DNA from: Petrolisthes cinctipes
Taxonomy: Eukaryota; Arthropoda; Malacostraca; Decapoda; Porcellanidae
Direction of reading: 5' to 3'
Assembly: GCA_033782935.1 (NCBI GenBank)
Contig: JAWQEG010000286.1
Span: forward strand, 3,609,501-3,673,500
Length of the DNA stretch: 64,000 nucleotides
In this document: positions 1 to 11,283 of the stretch, piece after piece
Numbering within the stretch: position 1 is the stretch's first letter
Layout of the letters: the number at the start of each line of letters is the position of its first letter
Position numbers and translations under genes: made by a program
The notes under the pieces: generated by a model
Seen by the model: the letters and a program-made list of their open reading frames with translations, nothing else
Told to the model about the DNA's origin: nothing
Database searches by the model: none

Positions 1-3000
1 TGTACAGATACCTTCTGGGACCTCTAAATATCGAATTTTCGGGTGTTTTGGGACTGAATTTGAGATATCGATTTATTGGCACCTAAAATGTCGAATTTTA
101 GCATGTTTTTTGCCTATATTTTGAAAATATTCTAGCACTGTGTAGGCATGTACAGATTGCTTCTGGGACCCCAAAATATTGAATTTTCGGGTGTTTTGAG
201 CCTGAATTTGAGATATAAACGGGTACAGAAGATACATGCACATATTGACTTTGGGAATCTAAAATATCTATTTTCAGCATGTTTTGGGCCTGTATTTTGA
301 AAATACTCTAACACTGAGTAGGCATGTACAGATTGCTTCTGGGACCCTAAAAAATCGAATTTTCGGGTGTTTTGAGCCTGAATTTGAGATATAAACGGGT
401 ACTGAAGATGCATGCACATATCGACTTTTGTGCACCTAAAAGATCGATTTTCAGTATGTTTTGAGCATGTATTTTGAAAATACTCTAACACGGAGTAGGC
501 ATGTACAGATCGCTTCTGGGACCCCTAAATATCGAATTTTCGGGTGTTTTGGGACTGAATTTGAGATATCGACTTTTTGGCACCTAAAAGATCGATTTTT
601 AGCATGTTTATAGCCTATATTTTGAAAATATTCTAGAACTGTACAGATTGCTTCTGGGACCCCAAAATATTGAATTTTCGGGTGTTTTGAGCCTGAATTT
701 GAGATATAAACGGGTACAGAAGATACATGCACATATTGACTTTGGGCATCTAAAATATCGATTTTCAGCATGTTTTGGGCCTGTATTTTGAAAATACTCT
801 AACACTGTACAGATTGCTTCTGGGACCCCAAAATATTGAATTTTCAGGTGTTTTGAGCCTGAATTTGAGATATAAACGGGTACTGAAGATGCATGCACAT
901 ATCGACTTTTGTGCACCTAATAGATCGATTTTCAGTATGTTTTGAACATGTATTTTGAAAATACTCTAACACGGAGTAGGCATGTACAGATCGCTTCTGG
1001 GACCCCTACATATCGAATTTTCGGGTGTTTTGGGACTGAATTTGAGATATCGACTTTTTGGCACCTAAAAGATCGATTTTTAGCATGTTTTTAGCATATA
1101 TTTTGAAAATATTCTAGCACTGAGTAGGCATGTACAGATTGCTTCTGGGACCCCAAAATATTGAATTTTCGGTTGTTTTCAGCCTGAATTTGAGATATAA
1201 ACGGGTACAGAAGATACATGCACATATTGACTTTGGGCACCAAAAATATCGATTTTCAGCATGTTTTGGGCCTGAATTTTGAAAATACTCTAACACGGAG
1301 TAGGGATGTACAGATCGCTTCTGGGACCCCAAAATATCGAATTTTTGGGTGTTTAGGGCCAGAATTTGAGATATAAACGGGTACAGAAGATGCATGCACA
1401 TATCGACTTTTGGGCACCTAAAAGATCGATTTTCAGTATGTTTTTGGCCTGTATTTTGAAAATACTCTAACACGGAGTAGGCATGTACAGATACCTTCTG
1501 GGACCTCTAAATATAGAATTTTCGGGTGTTTTGGGACTGAATTTGAGATATCGATTTTTTGGCACCTAAAATGTCGATTTTTAGCATGTTTTTAGCCTAT
1601 ATTTTGAAAATATTCTAGCACTGTACAGATTGCTTCTGGGACCCCAAAATATTGAATTTTCGGGTGTTTTGAGCCTGAATTTGAGATATAAACGGGTACA
1701 GAAGATACATGCACATATTGACATTGGGCACCAAAAATATCGATTTTCAGCATGTTTTAGGCCTGAATTTTGAAAATACTCTCTAACACGGAGTAGGCAT
1801 GTACAGATCGCTTCTGGGACCCCAAAATATCGAATTTTCGGGTGTTTAGGGCCAGAATTTGAGATATAAACGGGTACAGAAGATGAATGCACATATCGAC
1901 TTTTGGGCCCCTAAAAGATCGATTTTCAGTATGTTTTTGGCCTGTATTTTGAAAATACTCTAACACGGAGTAGGCATGTACAGATACCTTCTGGGACCTC
2001 TAAATATCGAATTTTCGGGTGTTTTGGGACTGAATTTGAGATATCGATTTTTTGGCACCTATAATATCGATTTTTAGCATGTTTTTCGCCTATATTTTGA
2101 AAATATTCTAGCACTGTGTAGGCATGTACAGATTGCTTCTGGGACCCCAAAATATTGAATTTTCGGGTGTTTTGAGCCTGAATTTGAGATATAAACGGGT
2201 ACAGAAGATACATGCACATATTGACTTTGGGCATCTAAAATATCGATTTTCAGCATGTTTTGGGCCTGTATTTTGAAAATACTCTAACACTGAGTAGGCA
2301 TGTACAGATTGCTTCTGGGACCCCAAAATATTGAATTTTCGGGTGTTTTGAGCCTGAATTTGAGATATAAACGGGTACAGAAGATGCATGCACATATCGA
2401 CTTTTGTGCAACTAAAAGATCGATTTTCAGTATGTTTTGAGCATGTATTTTGAAAATACTCTAACACGGAGTAGGTATGTACAGATCGCTTCTGGGACCC
2501 CTAAATATCGAATTTTCGGGTGTTTTGGGACTGAATTTGAGATATCGTCTTTTTGGCACCTAAAAGATCGATTTTTAGCATGTTTTTAGCCTATATTTTG
2601 AAAATATTCTAGCACTGAGTAGGCATGTACAGATTGCTTCTGGGACCCCAAAATATTGATTTTTCGGGTGTTTTGAGCCTGAATTTGTGATATAAACGGG
2701 TACAGAAGATACATGCACATATTGACTTTGGGCACCAAAAATATCGATTTTCAGCATGTTTTGGGCCTGAATTTTGAAAATACTCTAACACGGAGTAGGC
2801 ATGTACAGATCGCTTCTGGGACCCCAAAATATCAAATTTTCGGGTGTTTAGGGCCAGAATTTGAGATATAAACGGGTACAGAAGATGCATGCACATATCG
2901 ACTTTTGTGCACCTAAAAGATCGATTTTCAGTATGTTTTTGGCCTGTATTTTGAAAATACTCTAACAAGGAGTAGGCATGTACAGATACCTTCTGGGACC

Positions 3001-6000
3001 TCTAAATATCGAATTTTCGTGTGTTTTTGGACTGAATTTGATATATCGATTTTTTGGCACCTAAAATGTCGATTTTTAGCATGTTTTTAGCCTATATTTT
3101 GAAAATATTCTAGCACTGTGTAGGCATGTACAGATTGCTTCTGGGACCCCAAAATATTGAATTTTCGGGTGTTTTTGAGCCTGAATTTGAGATATAAACA
3201 GGTACAGAAGATACATGCACATATTGACTTTGGGCATCTAAAATATCGATTTTCAGCATGTTTTGGGCCTGTATTTTGAAAATACTCTAACACTGTACAG
3301 ATTGCTTCTGGGACCCCAAAATATTGAATTTTCGGGTGTTTTGAGCCTGAATTTGAGATATAAACGGGTACTGAAGATGCATGCACATATCGACTTTTGT
3401 GCACCTAAAAGATCGATTTTCAGTATGTTTTGAGCATGTATTTTGAAATTACTCTAACACGGAGTAGGCAAGTACAGATCGCTTCTGGGACCCCTACATA
3501 TCGAATTTTCGGGTGTTTTGGGACTGAATTTGAGATATCGACTTTTTGGCACCTAAAAGATCGATTTTTAGCATGTTTTTAGCCTATATTTTGAAAATAT
3601 TCTAGCACTGAGTAGGCATGTACAGATTGCTTCTGGGACCCCAAAATATTGAATTTTCGGGTGTTTTGAGCCTGAATTTGAGATATAAACGGGTACAGAA
3701 GATACATGCACATATTGACTTTGGGCACCAAAAATATCGATTTTCAGCATGTTTTGGGCCTGAATTTTGAAAATACTCTAACACGGAGTAGGGATGTATA
3801 GCTCGCTTCTGGGACCCCAAAATATCGAATTTTCGGGTGTTTAGGGCCAGAATTTGAGATATAAACGGGTACAGAAGATGCATGCACATCTCGACTTTTG
3901 TGCACCTAAAAGATCGATTTTCAGTATGTTTTGAGCATGTATTTTGAAAATACTCTAACACGGAGTAGGCATGTACAGATCGCTTCTGGGGCCCCTAAAT
4001 ATCGAATTTTCTGGTGTTTTGGGACTGAATTTGAGATATCGACTTTTTGGCACCTAAAAGATCGATTTTTAGCATGTTTTTAGCCTATATTTTGAAAATA
4101 TTCTAGCACTGAGTAGGCATGTACAGATTGCTTCTGGGACCCCAAAATATTGAATTTTCGGGTGTTTTGAGCCTGAATTTGAGATATAAACGGGTACAGA
4201 AGATACATGCACATATTGATTTTGGGCACCAAAAATATCGATTTTCAGCATGTTTTGGGCCTGTATTTTGAAAATACTCTAACACGGAGTAGGCATGTAC
4301 AGATCGCTTCTGGGACCCCAAAATATCGAATTTTCGGGTGTTTAGGGCCAGAATTTGATATATAAACGGGTACAGAAGATGCATGCACATATCGACTTTT
4401 GGGCACCTGAAAGATCGATTTTCAGTATGTTTTTGGCCTGTATTTTGAAAATACTCTAACACGGAGTAGGCATGTACAGATACCTTCTGGGACCTCTAAA
4501 TATCGAATTTTCGGGTGTTTTGGGACTGAATTTGAGATATCGATTTATTGGCACCTAAAATGTCGAATTTTAGCATGTTTTTTGCCTATATTTTGAAAAT
4601 ATTCTAGCACTGTGTAGGCATGTACAGATTGCTTCTGGGACCCCAAAATATTGAATTTTCGGGTGTTTTGAGCCTGAATTTGAGATATAAACGGGTACAG
4701 AAGATACATGCACATATTGACTTTGGGAATCTAAAATATCTATTTTCAGCATGTTTTGGGCCTGTATTTTGAAAATACTCTAACACTGAGTAGGCATGTA
4801 CAGATTGCTTCTGGGACCCTAAAAAATTGAATTTTCGGGTGTTTTGAGCCTGAATTTGAGATATAAACGGGTACTGAAGATGCATGCACATATCGACTTT
4901 TGTGCACCTAAAAGATCGATTTTCAGTATGTTTTGAGCATGTATTTTGAAAATACTCTAACACGGAGTAGGCATGTACAGATCGCTTCTGGGACCCCTAA
5001 ATATCGAATTTTCGGGTGTTTTGGGACTGAATTTGAGATATCGACTTTTTGGCACCTAAAAGATCGATTTTTAGCATGTTTATAGCCTATATTTTGAAAA
5101 TATTCTAGAACTGTACAGATTGCTTCTGGGACCCCAAAATATTGAATTTTCGGGTGTTTTGAGCCTGAATTTGAGATATAAACGGGTACAGAAGATACAT
5201 GCACATATTGACTTTGGGCATCTAAAATATCGATTTTCAGCATGTTTTGGGCCTGTATTTTGAAAATACTCTAACACTGTACAGATTGCTTCTGGGACCC
5301 CAAAATATTGAATTTTCAGGTGTTTTGAGCCAGAATTTGAGATATAAACGGGTACTGAAGATGCATGCACATATCGACTTTTGTGCACCTAAAAGATCGA
5401 TTTTCAGTATGTTTTGAACATGTATTTTGAAAATACTCTAACACGGAGTAGGCATGTACAGATCGCTTCTGGGACCCCTACATATCGAATTTTCGGGTGT
5501 TTTGGGACTGAATTTGAGATATCGACTTTTTGGCACCTAAAAGATCGATTTTTAGCATGTTTTTAGCATATATTTTGAAAATATTCTAGCACTGAGTAGG
5601 CATGTACAGATTGCTTCTGGGACCCCAAAATATTGAATTTTCGGTTGTTTTCAGCCTGAATTTGAGATATAAACGGGTACAGAAGATACATGCACATATT
5701 GACTTTGGGCACCAAAAATATCGATTTTCAGCATGTTTTGGGCCTGAATTTTGAAAATACTCTAACACGGAGTAGGGATGTACAGATCGCTTCTGGGACC
5801 CCAAAATATCGAATTTTTGGGTGTTTAGGGCCAGAATTTGAGATATAAACGGGTACAGAAGATGCATGCACATATCGACTTTTGGGCACCTAAAAGATCG
5901 ATTTTCAGTATGTTTTTGGCCTGTATTTTGAAAATACTCTAACACGGAGTAGGCATGTACAGATACCTTCTGGGACCTCTAAATATAGAATTTTCGGGTG

Positions 6001-7010
6001 TTTTGGGACTGAATTTGAGATATCGATTTTTTGGCACCTAAAATGTCGATTTTTAGCATGTTTTTAGCCTATATTTTGAAAATATTCTAGCACTGAGTAG
6101 GCATGTACAGATTGCTTCTGGGACCCCAAAATATTGATTTTTCGGGTGTTTTGAGCCTGAATTTGAGATATAAACGGGTACAGAAGATACATGCACATAT
6201 TGACTTTGGGCACCAAAAATATCGATTTTCAGCATGTTTTGGGCCTGAATTTTGAAAATACTCTAACACGGAGTAGGCATGTACAGATCGCTTCTGGGAC
6301 CCCAAAATATCGAATTTTCGGGTGTTTAGGGCCAGAATTTGAGATATAAACGGGTACAGAAGATGCATGCACATATCGACTTTTGTGCACCTAAAAGATC
6401 GATTTTCAGTATGTTTTTGGCCTGTACTTTGAAAATACTCTAACAAGGAGTAGGCATGTACAGATACCTTCTGGGACCTCTAAATATCGAATTTTCGTGT
6501 GTTTTTGGACTGAATTTGATATATCGATTTTTTGGCACCTAAAATGTCGATTTTTAGCATGTTTTTAGCCTATATTTTGAAAATATTCTAGCACTGTGTA
6601 GGCATGTACAGATTGCTTCTGGGACCCCAAAATATTGAATTTTCGGGTGTTTTTGAGCCTGAATTTGAGATATAAACAGGTACAGAAGATACATGCACAT
6701 ATTGACTTTGGGCATCTAAAATATCGATTTTCAGCATGTTTTGGGCCTGTATTTTGAAAATACTCTAACACTGTACAGATTGCTTCTGGGACCCCAAAAT
6801 ATTGAATTTTCGGGTGTTTTGAGCCTGAATTTGAGATATAAACGGGTACTGAAGATGCATGCACATATCGACTTTTGTGCACCTAAAAGATCGATTTTCA
6901 GTATGTTTTGAGCATGTATTTTGAAATTACTCTAACACGGAGTAGGCAAGTACAGATCGCTTCTGGGACCCCTACATATCGAATTTTCGGGTGTTTTGGG
7001 ACTGAATTTG
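1..7010. repeat. 4472-bp block and a shortened second copy
   Basis: Sequence at 1 recurs at 4473, including the private variants GATATCGATTTATTGGC and GTCGAATTTTAGC. The offset is 4472 bp up to about 1.58 kb of the first copy. It then becomes 3478 bp (for example 2575 against 6053, 3087 against 6565), so the second copy lacks about 994 bp, close to one hexamer. Similarity at that offset ends near 7.0 kb. Shared oddities include CTAGAACTGTACAG, TTTCAGCCTG and GTGTTTTTGAGCC. A few single-base differences separate the copies, for example AAAAAATCG near 354 against AAAAAATTG near 4826. Confidence 0.9.
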
Positions 7011-10000
7011 AGATATCGATTTTTTGGCACCTAAAATGTCGATTTATAGCATGTTTTTAGCCTATATTTTGAAAATATTCTAGCACTGTGTAGGCATGTA
7101 CAGATTGCTTCTGGGACCCCAAAATATTGAATTTTCGGGTGTTTTGAGCCTGAATTTGAGATATAAACGGGTACAGAAGATACATGCACATATTGACTTT
7201 TGGCATCTAAAATATCGATTTTCAGCATGTTTTGGGCCTGTATTTTGAAAATACTCTAACACTGAGTAGGCATGTACAGATTGCTTCTGGGACCCCAAAA
7301 TATCGAATTTTCGGGTGTTTTGAGCCTGAATTTGAGATATAAACGGGTACTGAAGATGCATGCACATATCGACTTTTGTGCACCTAAAAGATCGATTTTC
7401 AGTATGTTTTGAGCATGTATTTTGAAAATACTCTAACACGGAGTAGGCATGTACAGATCGCTTCTGGGACCCCTAAATATCGAATTTTCGGGTGTTTTGG
7501 GACTGAATTTGAGATATCGACTTTTTGGCACCTAAAAGATCGATTTTTAGCATGTTTATAGCCTATATTTTGAAAATATTCTAGCACTGTACAGATTGCT
7601 TCTGGGACCCCAAAATATTGAATTTTCGGGTGTTTTGAGCCTGAATTTGAGATATAAACGGGTACAGAAGATACATGCACATATTGACTTTGGGCACCAA
7701 AAATATCGATTTTCAGCATGTTTTGGGCCTGAATTTTGAAAATACTCTAACACGGAGAAGGCATGTACAGATCGCTTCTGGGACCCCAAAATATCGAATT
7801 TTCGGGTGTTTAGGGCCAGATTTTGAGATATAAACGGGTACAGAAGATGCATGAACATATCGACTTTTGGGCACCTAAAAGATCGATTTTCAGTATGTTT
7901 TTGGCCTGTATTTTGAAAATACTCTAACACGGAGTAGGCATGTACAGATACCTTCTGGGACCTCTAAATATCGAATTTTCGGGTGTTTTGGGACTGAATT
8001 TGAGATATCGATTTTTTGGCACCTAAAATGTCGATTTTTAGCATGTTTTTAGCTTATATTTTGAAAATATTCTAGCACTGTGTAGGCATGTACAGATTGC
8101 TTCTGAGACCCCAAAATATTGAATTTTCGGGTGTTTTGAGCCTGAATTTGAGATATAAACGGGTACAGAAGATACATGCACATATTGACTTTTGGCATCT
8201 AAAATATCGATTTTCAGCATGTTTTGGGCCTGTATTTTGAAAATACTCTAACACTGAGTAGGCATGTACAGATTGCTTCTGGGACCCCAAAATATTGTAT
8301 TTTCGGGTGTTTTGAGCCTGATTTTGAGATATAAACGGGTACTGAAGATGCATGCACATATCGACTTTTGTGCACCTAAAAGATCGATTTTCAGTATGTT
8401 TTGAGCATGTATTTTGAAAATACTCTAACACGGAGTAGGCATGTACAGATTGCTTCTGGGACCCGAAAATATTGAATTTTCGGGAGTTTAGGGCCTGAAT
8501 TTGAGATATAAACGGGTACAGAAGATACATGCACATATTGACTTTGGGCACCAAATATATCGATTTTCAGCATGTTTTTGGCCTGAATTTTGAAAATACT
8601 CTAACACGGAGTAGGCATGTACAGATCGCTTCTGGGACCCCAAAATATCGAATTTTCGGGTGTTTAGGGCCAGAATTTGAGATATAAACGGGTACAGAAG
8701 ATGCATGCACATATCGACTTTTGGGCACCTAAAAGATCGATTTTCAGTATGTTTTTGGCCTGTATTTTAAAAATACTCTAACACGGAGTAGGCATGTACA
8801 GATACCTTCTGGGACCTCTAAATATCGAATTTTCGAGTGTTTTGGGACTAAATTTGAGATATCGATTTTTTGGCACCTAAAATGTCGATTTTTAGCATGT
8901 TTTTAGCCTATATTTTGAAAATATTCTAGCACTGTGTAGGCATGTACAGATTGCTTCTGGGACCCCAAAATATTGAATTTTCGGGTGTTTTGAGCCTGAA
9001 TTTGAGATATAAACGGGTACAGAAGATACATGCACATATTGACTTTGGGCATCTAAAATATCGATTTTCAGCATGTTTTGGGCCTGTATTTTGAAAATAC
9101 TCTAACACTGAGTAGGCATGTACAGATTGCTTCTGGGACCCCAAAATATTGAATTTTCGGGTGTTTTGAGCCTGAATTTGAGATATGAACGGGTACTGAA
9201 GATGCATGCACATATCGACTTTTGTGCACCTAAAAGATCGATTTTCAGTATGTTTTGAGCATGTATTTTGAAAGTACTCTAACACGGAGTAGGCATGTAC
9301 AGATCGCTTCTGGGACCCCTAAATATCGAATTTTCGGGTGTTTTGGGACTGAATTTGAGATATCGACTTTTTGGCACCTAAAAGATCGATTTTTAGCATG
9401 TTTTTAGCCTATATTTTGAAAATATTCTAGCACTGAGTACAGATTGCTTCTGGGACCCCAAAATATTGAATTTTCGGGTGTTTTGAGCCTGAATTTGAGA
9501 TATAAACGGGTACAGAAGATACATGCACATATTGACTTTGGGCACCAAAAATATCGATTTTCAGCATGTTTTGGGCCTGAATTTTGAAAATACTCTAACA
9601 CGGAGTAGGCATGTACAGATTGCTTCTGGGACCCCAAAATATCGAATTTTCGGGTGTTTAGGGCCAGAATTTGAGATATAAACGGGTACAGAAGATGCAT
9701 GCACATATCGACTTTTGGGCACCTAAAAGATCGATTTTCAGTATGTTTTTGGCCTGTATTTTGAAAATACTCTAACACGGAGTAGGCATGTACAGATACC
9801 TTCTGGGACCTCTAAATATCGAATTTTCGGGTGTTTTGGGACTGAATTTGAGATATCGATTTTTTGGCACCTAAAAGATCGATTTTTAGCATGTTTTTAG
9901 CCTATATTTTGAAAATATTCTAGCACTGAGTACAGATTGCTTCTGGGACCCCAAAATATTGAATTTTCGGGTGTTTTGAGCCTGAATTTGAGATATAAAC

Positions 10001-10281
10001 GGGTACAGAAGATACATGCACATATTGACTTTGGGCACCAAAAATATCGATTTTCAGCATGTTTTGGGCCTGAATTTTGAAAATACTCTAACACGGAGTA
10101 GGCATGTACAGATCGCTTCTGGGACCCCAAAATATCGAATTTTCGGGTGTTTAGGGACAGAATTTGAGATATAAACGGGTACAGAAGATGCATGCACATA
10201 TCGACTTTTGGGCACCTAAAAGATCGATTTTCAGTATGTTTTTGGCCTGTATTTTGAAAATACTCTAACACGGAGTAGGCA

Positions 10282-10429
10282 TGTACAGATACCTTCTGGG
10301 ACCTCTAAATATCGAATTTTCGGGTGTTTTGGGACTGAATTTGAGATATCGATTTTTTGGCACCTAAAATGTCGATTTTTAGCATGTTTTTAGCCTATTT
10401 TTTGAAAATATTCTAGCACTTTGTAGGCA
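10282..10429 (+). repeat. Short monomer subtype A1 (148 bp)
   Basis: A1 starts TGTACAGATACCTTCTGGG and has GTTTTGGGACTGAATTTG in its first half. After GAGATAT it jumps directly to CGATTTTTTGGCACC, so the 29-bp stretch with the CGGGTAC and ATGCAC motifs found in B and C units is absent. Its second half carries AAAATGTCGATTTTTAGC. At 148 bp it is close to the length of DNA on one nucleosome core; that link is only suggestive. Confidence 0.93.
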
Positions 10430-10605
10430 TGTACAGATTGCTTCTGGGACCTCAAAATATTGAATTTTCGGGTGTTTTGAGCCTGAATTTGAGATATAAA
10501 CGGGTACAGAAGATACATGCACATATTGACTTTGGGTATCTAAAATATCGATTTTCAGCATGTTTTGGGCCTGTATTTTGAAAATACTCTAACACTGAGT
10601 AAGCA
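10430..10605 (+). repeat. Full monomer subtype B1 (176 bp)
   Basis: B1 starts TGTACAGATTGCTTCTGGG and carries GTTTTGAGCCTGAATTTG, then the CGGGTACAGAAGATACATGC stretch missing from A units. Its second half has GACTTTGGG(C/T)ATCTAAAAT and GGGCCTGTATTTTG, and it ends AACACTGAGTA(G/A)GCA. It consists of two 88-bp halves. Confidence 0.93.
10439..10526 (+). repeat. First 88-bp half of a B monomer
   Basis: This half runs from TGCTTCTGGG to GCACATAT. It aligns without net length change to the following 88 bp. Shared landmarks are CTTCTGGG against CTTTGGG, AAAATATTGAATTTTC against AAAATATCGATTTTC, GTTTTGAGCCTGAATTTG against GTTTTGGGCCTGTATTTTG, and ACATGCACATAT against GCATGTACAGAT. This shows that the monomer is an old tandem dimer. 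Confidence 0.88.
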
Positions 10606-10614
10606 TGTACAGAT
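10527..10614 (+). repeat. Second 88-bp half of a B monomer
   Basis: This half runs from TGACTTTGGG to GTACAGAT, the last nine bases lying in the next monomer's start as defined here. It is the diverged partner of the half at 10439-10526. Single-half recombinants at 42681 and 45585 confirm that the two halves can still pair. Confidence 0.88.
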
Positions 10615-10782
10615 TGCTTCTGGGACCCCAAAATATTGAATTTTCGGGTGTTTTGAGCCTGAATTTGAGATATAAACGGGTACTGAAGATGCATGCACAT
10701 ATCGACTTTTGTGCACCTAAAAGATCGATTTTCAGTATGTTTTGAGCATGTATTTTGAAAATACTCTAACACGGAGTAGGCA
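10606..10782 (+). repeat. Full monomer subtype C1 (177 bp)
   Basis: C1 resembles B1 in its first half but reads GGGTACTGAAGATGCATGC. Its second half reads TCGACTTTTGTGCACCTAAA, followed by CAGTATGTTTTGAGCATG, and it ends AACACGGAGTAGGCA. One extra base in the second half gives 177 bp. Because 177 is divisible by three, minus-strand frames stay open across C units. Confidence 0.92.
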
Positions 10783-10930
10783 TGTACAGATGGCTTCTGG
10801 GACCCCTAAATATCGAATTTTCGGGTGTTTTGGGACTGAATTTGAGATATCGACTTTTTGGCACCTAAAAGATCGATTTTTAGCATGTTTTTAACCTATA
10901 TTTTGAAAATATTCTAGCACTGAGTAGGCA
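10783..10930 (+). repeat. Short monomer subtype A2 (148 bp)
   Basis: A2 has the same 29-bp gap as A1. It is told apart by CTTCTGGGACCCCTAAATA, GATATCGACTTTTTGGCACC and AAAAGATCGATTTTTAGC. It usually ends CTAGCACTGAGTAGGCA where A1 ends CTAGCACTGTGTAGGCA. This end is also where the recurrent 8-bp and 10-bp deletions fall. Confidence 0.92.
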
Positions 10931-11106
10931 TGTACAGATTGCTTCTGTGACCCCAAAATATTGAATTTTCGGGTGTTTTGAGCCTGAATTTGAGATATAA
11001 ACGGGTACAGAAGATACATGCACATATTGACTTTGGGCACCAAAAATATCGATTTTCAGCATGTTTTGGGCCTGAATTTTGAAAATACTCTAACACGGAG
11101 TAGGCA
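10931..11106 (+). repeat. Full monomer subtype B2 (176 bp)
   Basis: B2 is recognised by GGGCACCAAAAATATCGA in its second half and GGGCCTGAATTTTGAAAATA near the end, then ACACGGAGTAGGCA. Its first half is nearly the same as that of B1. It normally follows A2. Confidence 0.92.
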
Positions 11107-11283
11107 TGTACAGATCGCTTCTGGGACCCCAAAATATCGAATTTTCGGGTGTTTAGGGCCAGAATTTGAGATATAAACGGGTACAGAAGATGCATGCACA
11201 TATCGACTTTTGGGCACCTAAAAGATCGATTTTCAGTATGTTTTTGGCCTGTATTTTGAAAATACTCTAACACGGAGTAGGCA
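11107..11283 (+). repeat. Full monomer subtype C2 (177 bp)
   Basis: C2 starts TGTACAGATCGCTTCTGGG. It carries GTGTTTAGGGCCAGAATTTG in the first half, and CTTTTGGGCACCTAAAAG with CAGTATGTTTTTGGCCTG in the second. It normally closes the hexamer and is followed by A1. Confidence 0.92.

Larger units (their letters stand above)
10282..11283 (+). repeat. Reference 1002-bp hexamer higher-order repeat (A1-B1-C1-A2-B2-C2)
   Basis: This is a clean example of the hexamer that underlies much of the array. Unit lengths are 148, 176, 177, 148, 176 and 177 bp, giving two 501-bp trimers. The trimers differ by consistent markers: the first opens with CAGATACCTTCTGGGACCTC and carries AAAATGTCGA, while the second opens with a CAGATCGCTT-type A unit (here CAGATGGCTT) and carries AAAAGATCGA. 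The next hexamer starts at 11284 without spacer. Elsewhere the hexamer is shortened to about 994 or 992 bp by small junction deletions. Confidence 0.93.

Noticed and set aside
10490..10506. Functional CENP-B box in standard units
   Set aside because: The nearest match, TTGAGATATAAACGGG, lacks TTCG at the required position and matches only part of the core bases. The TTCG-containing variants have the wrong spacing.
10504..10525. Hairpin or terminator at the palindromic ATGCAT/TGCATGCA and TGTACA sites
   Set aside because: These are short palindromes of 6-8 bp without a longer stem, and they occur in most units. They show no terminator or regulatory arrangement.
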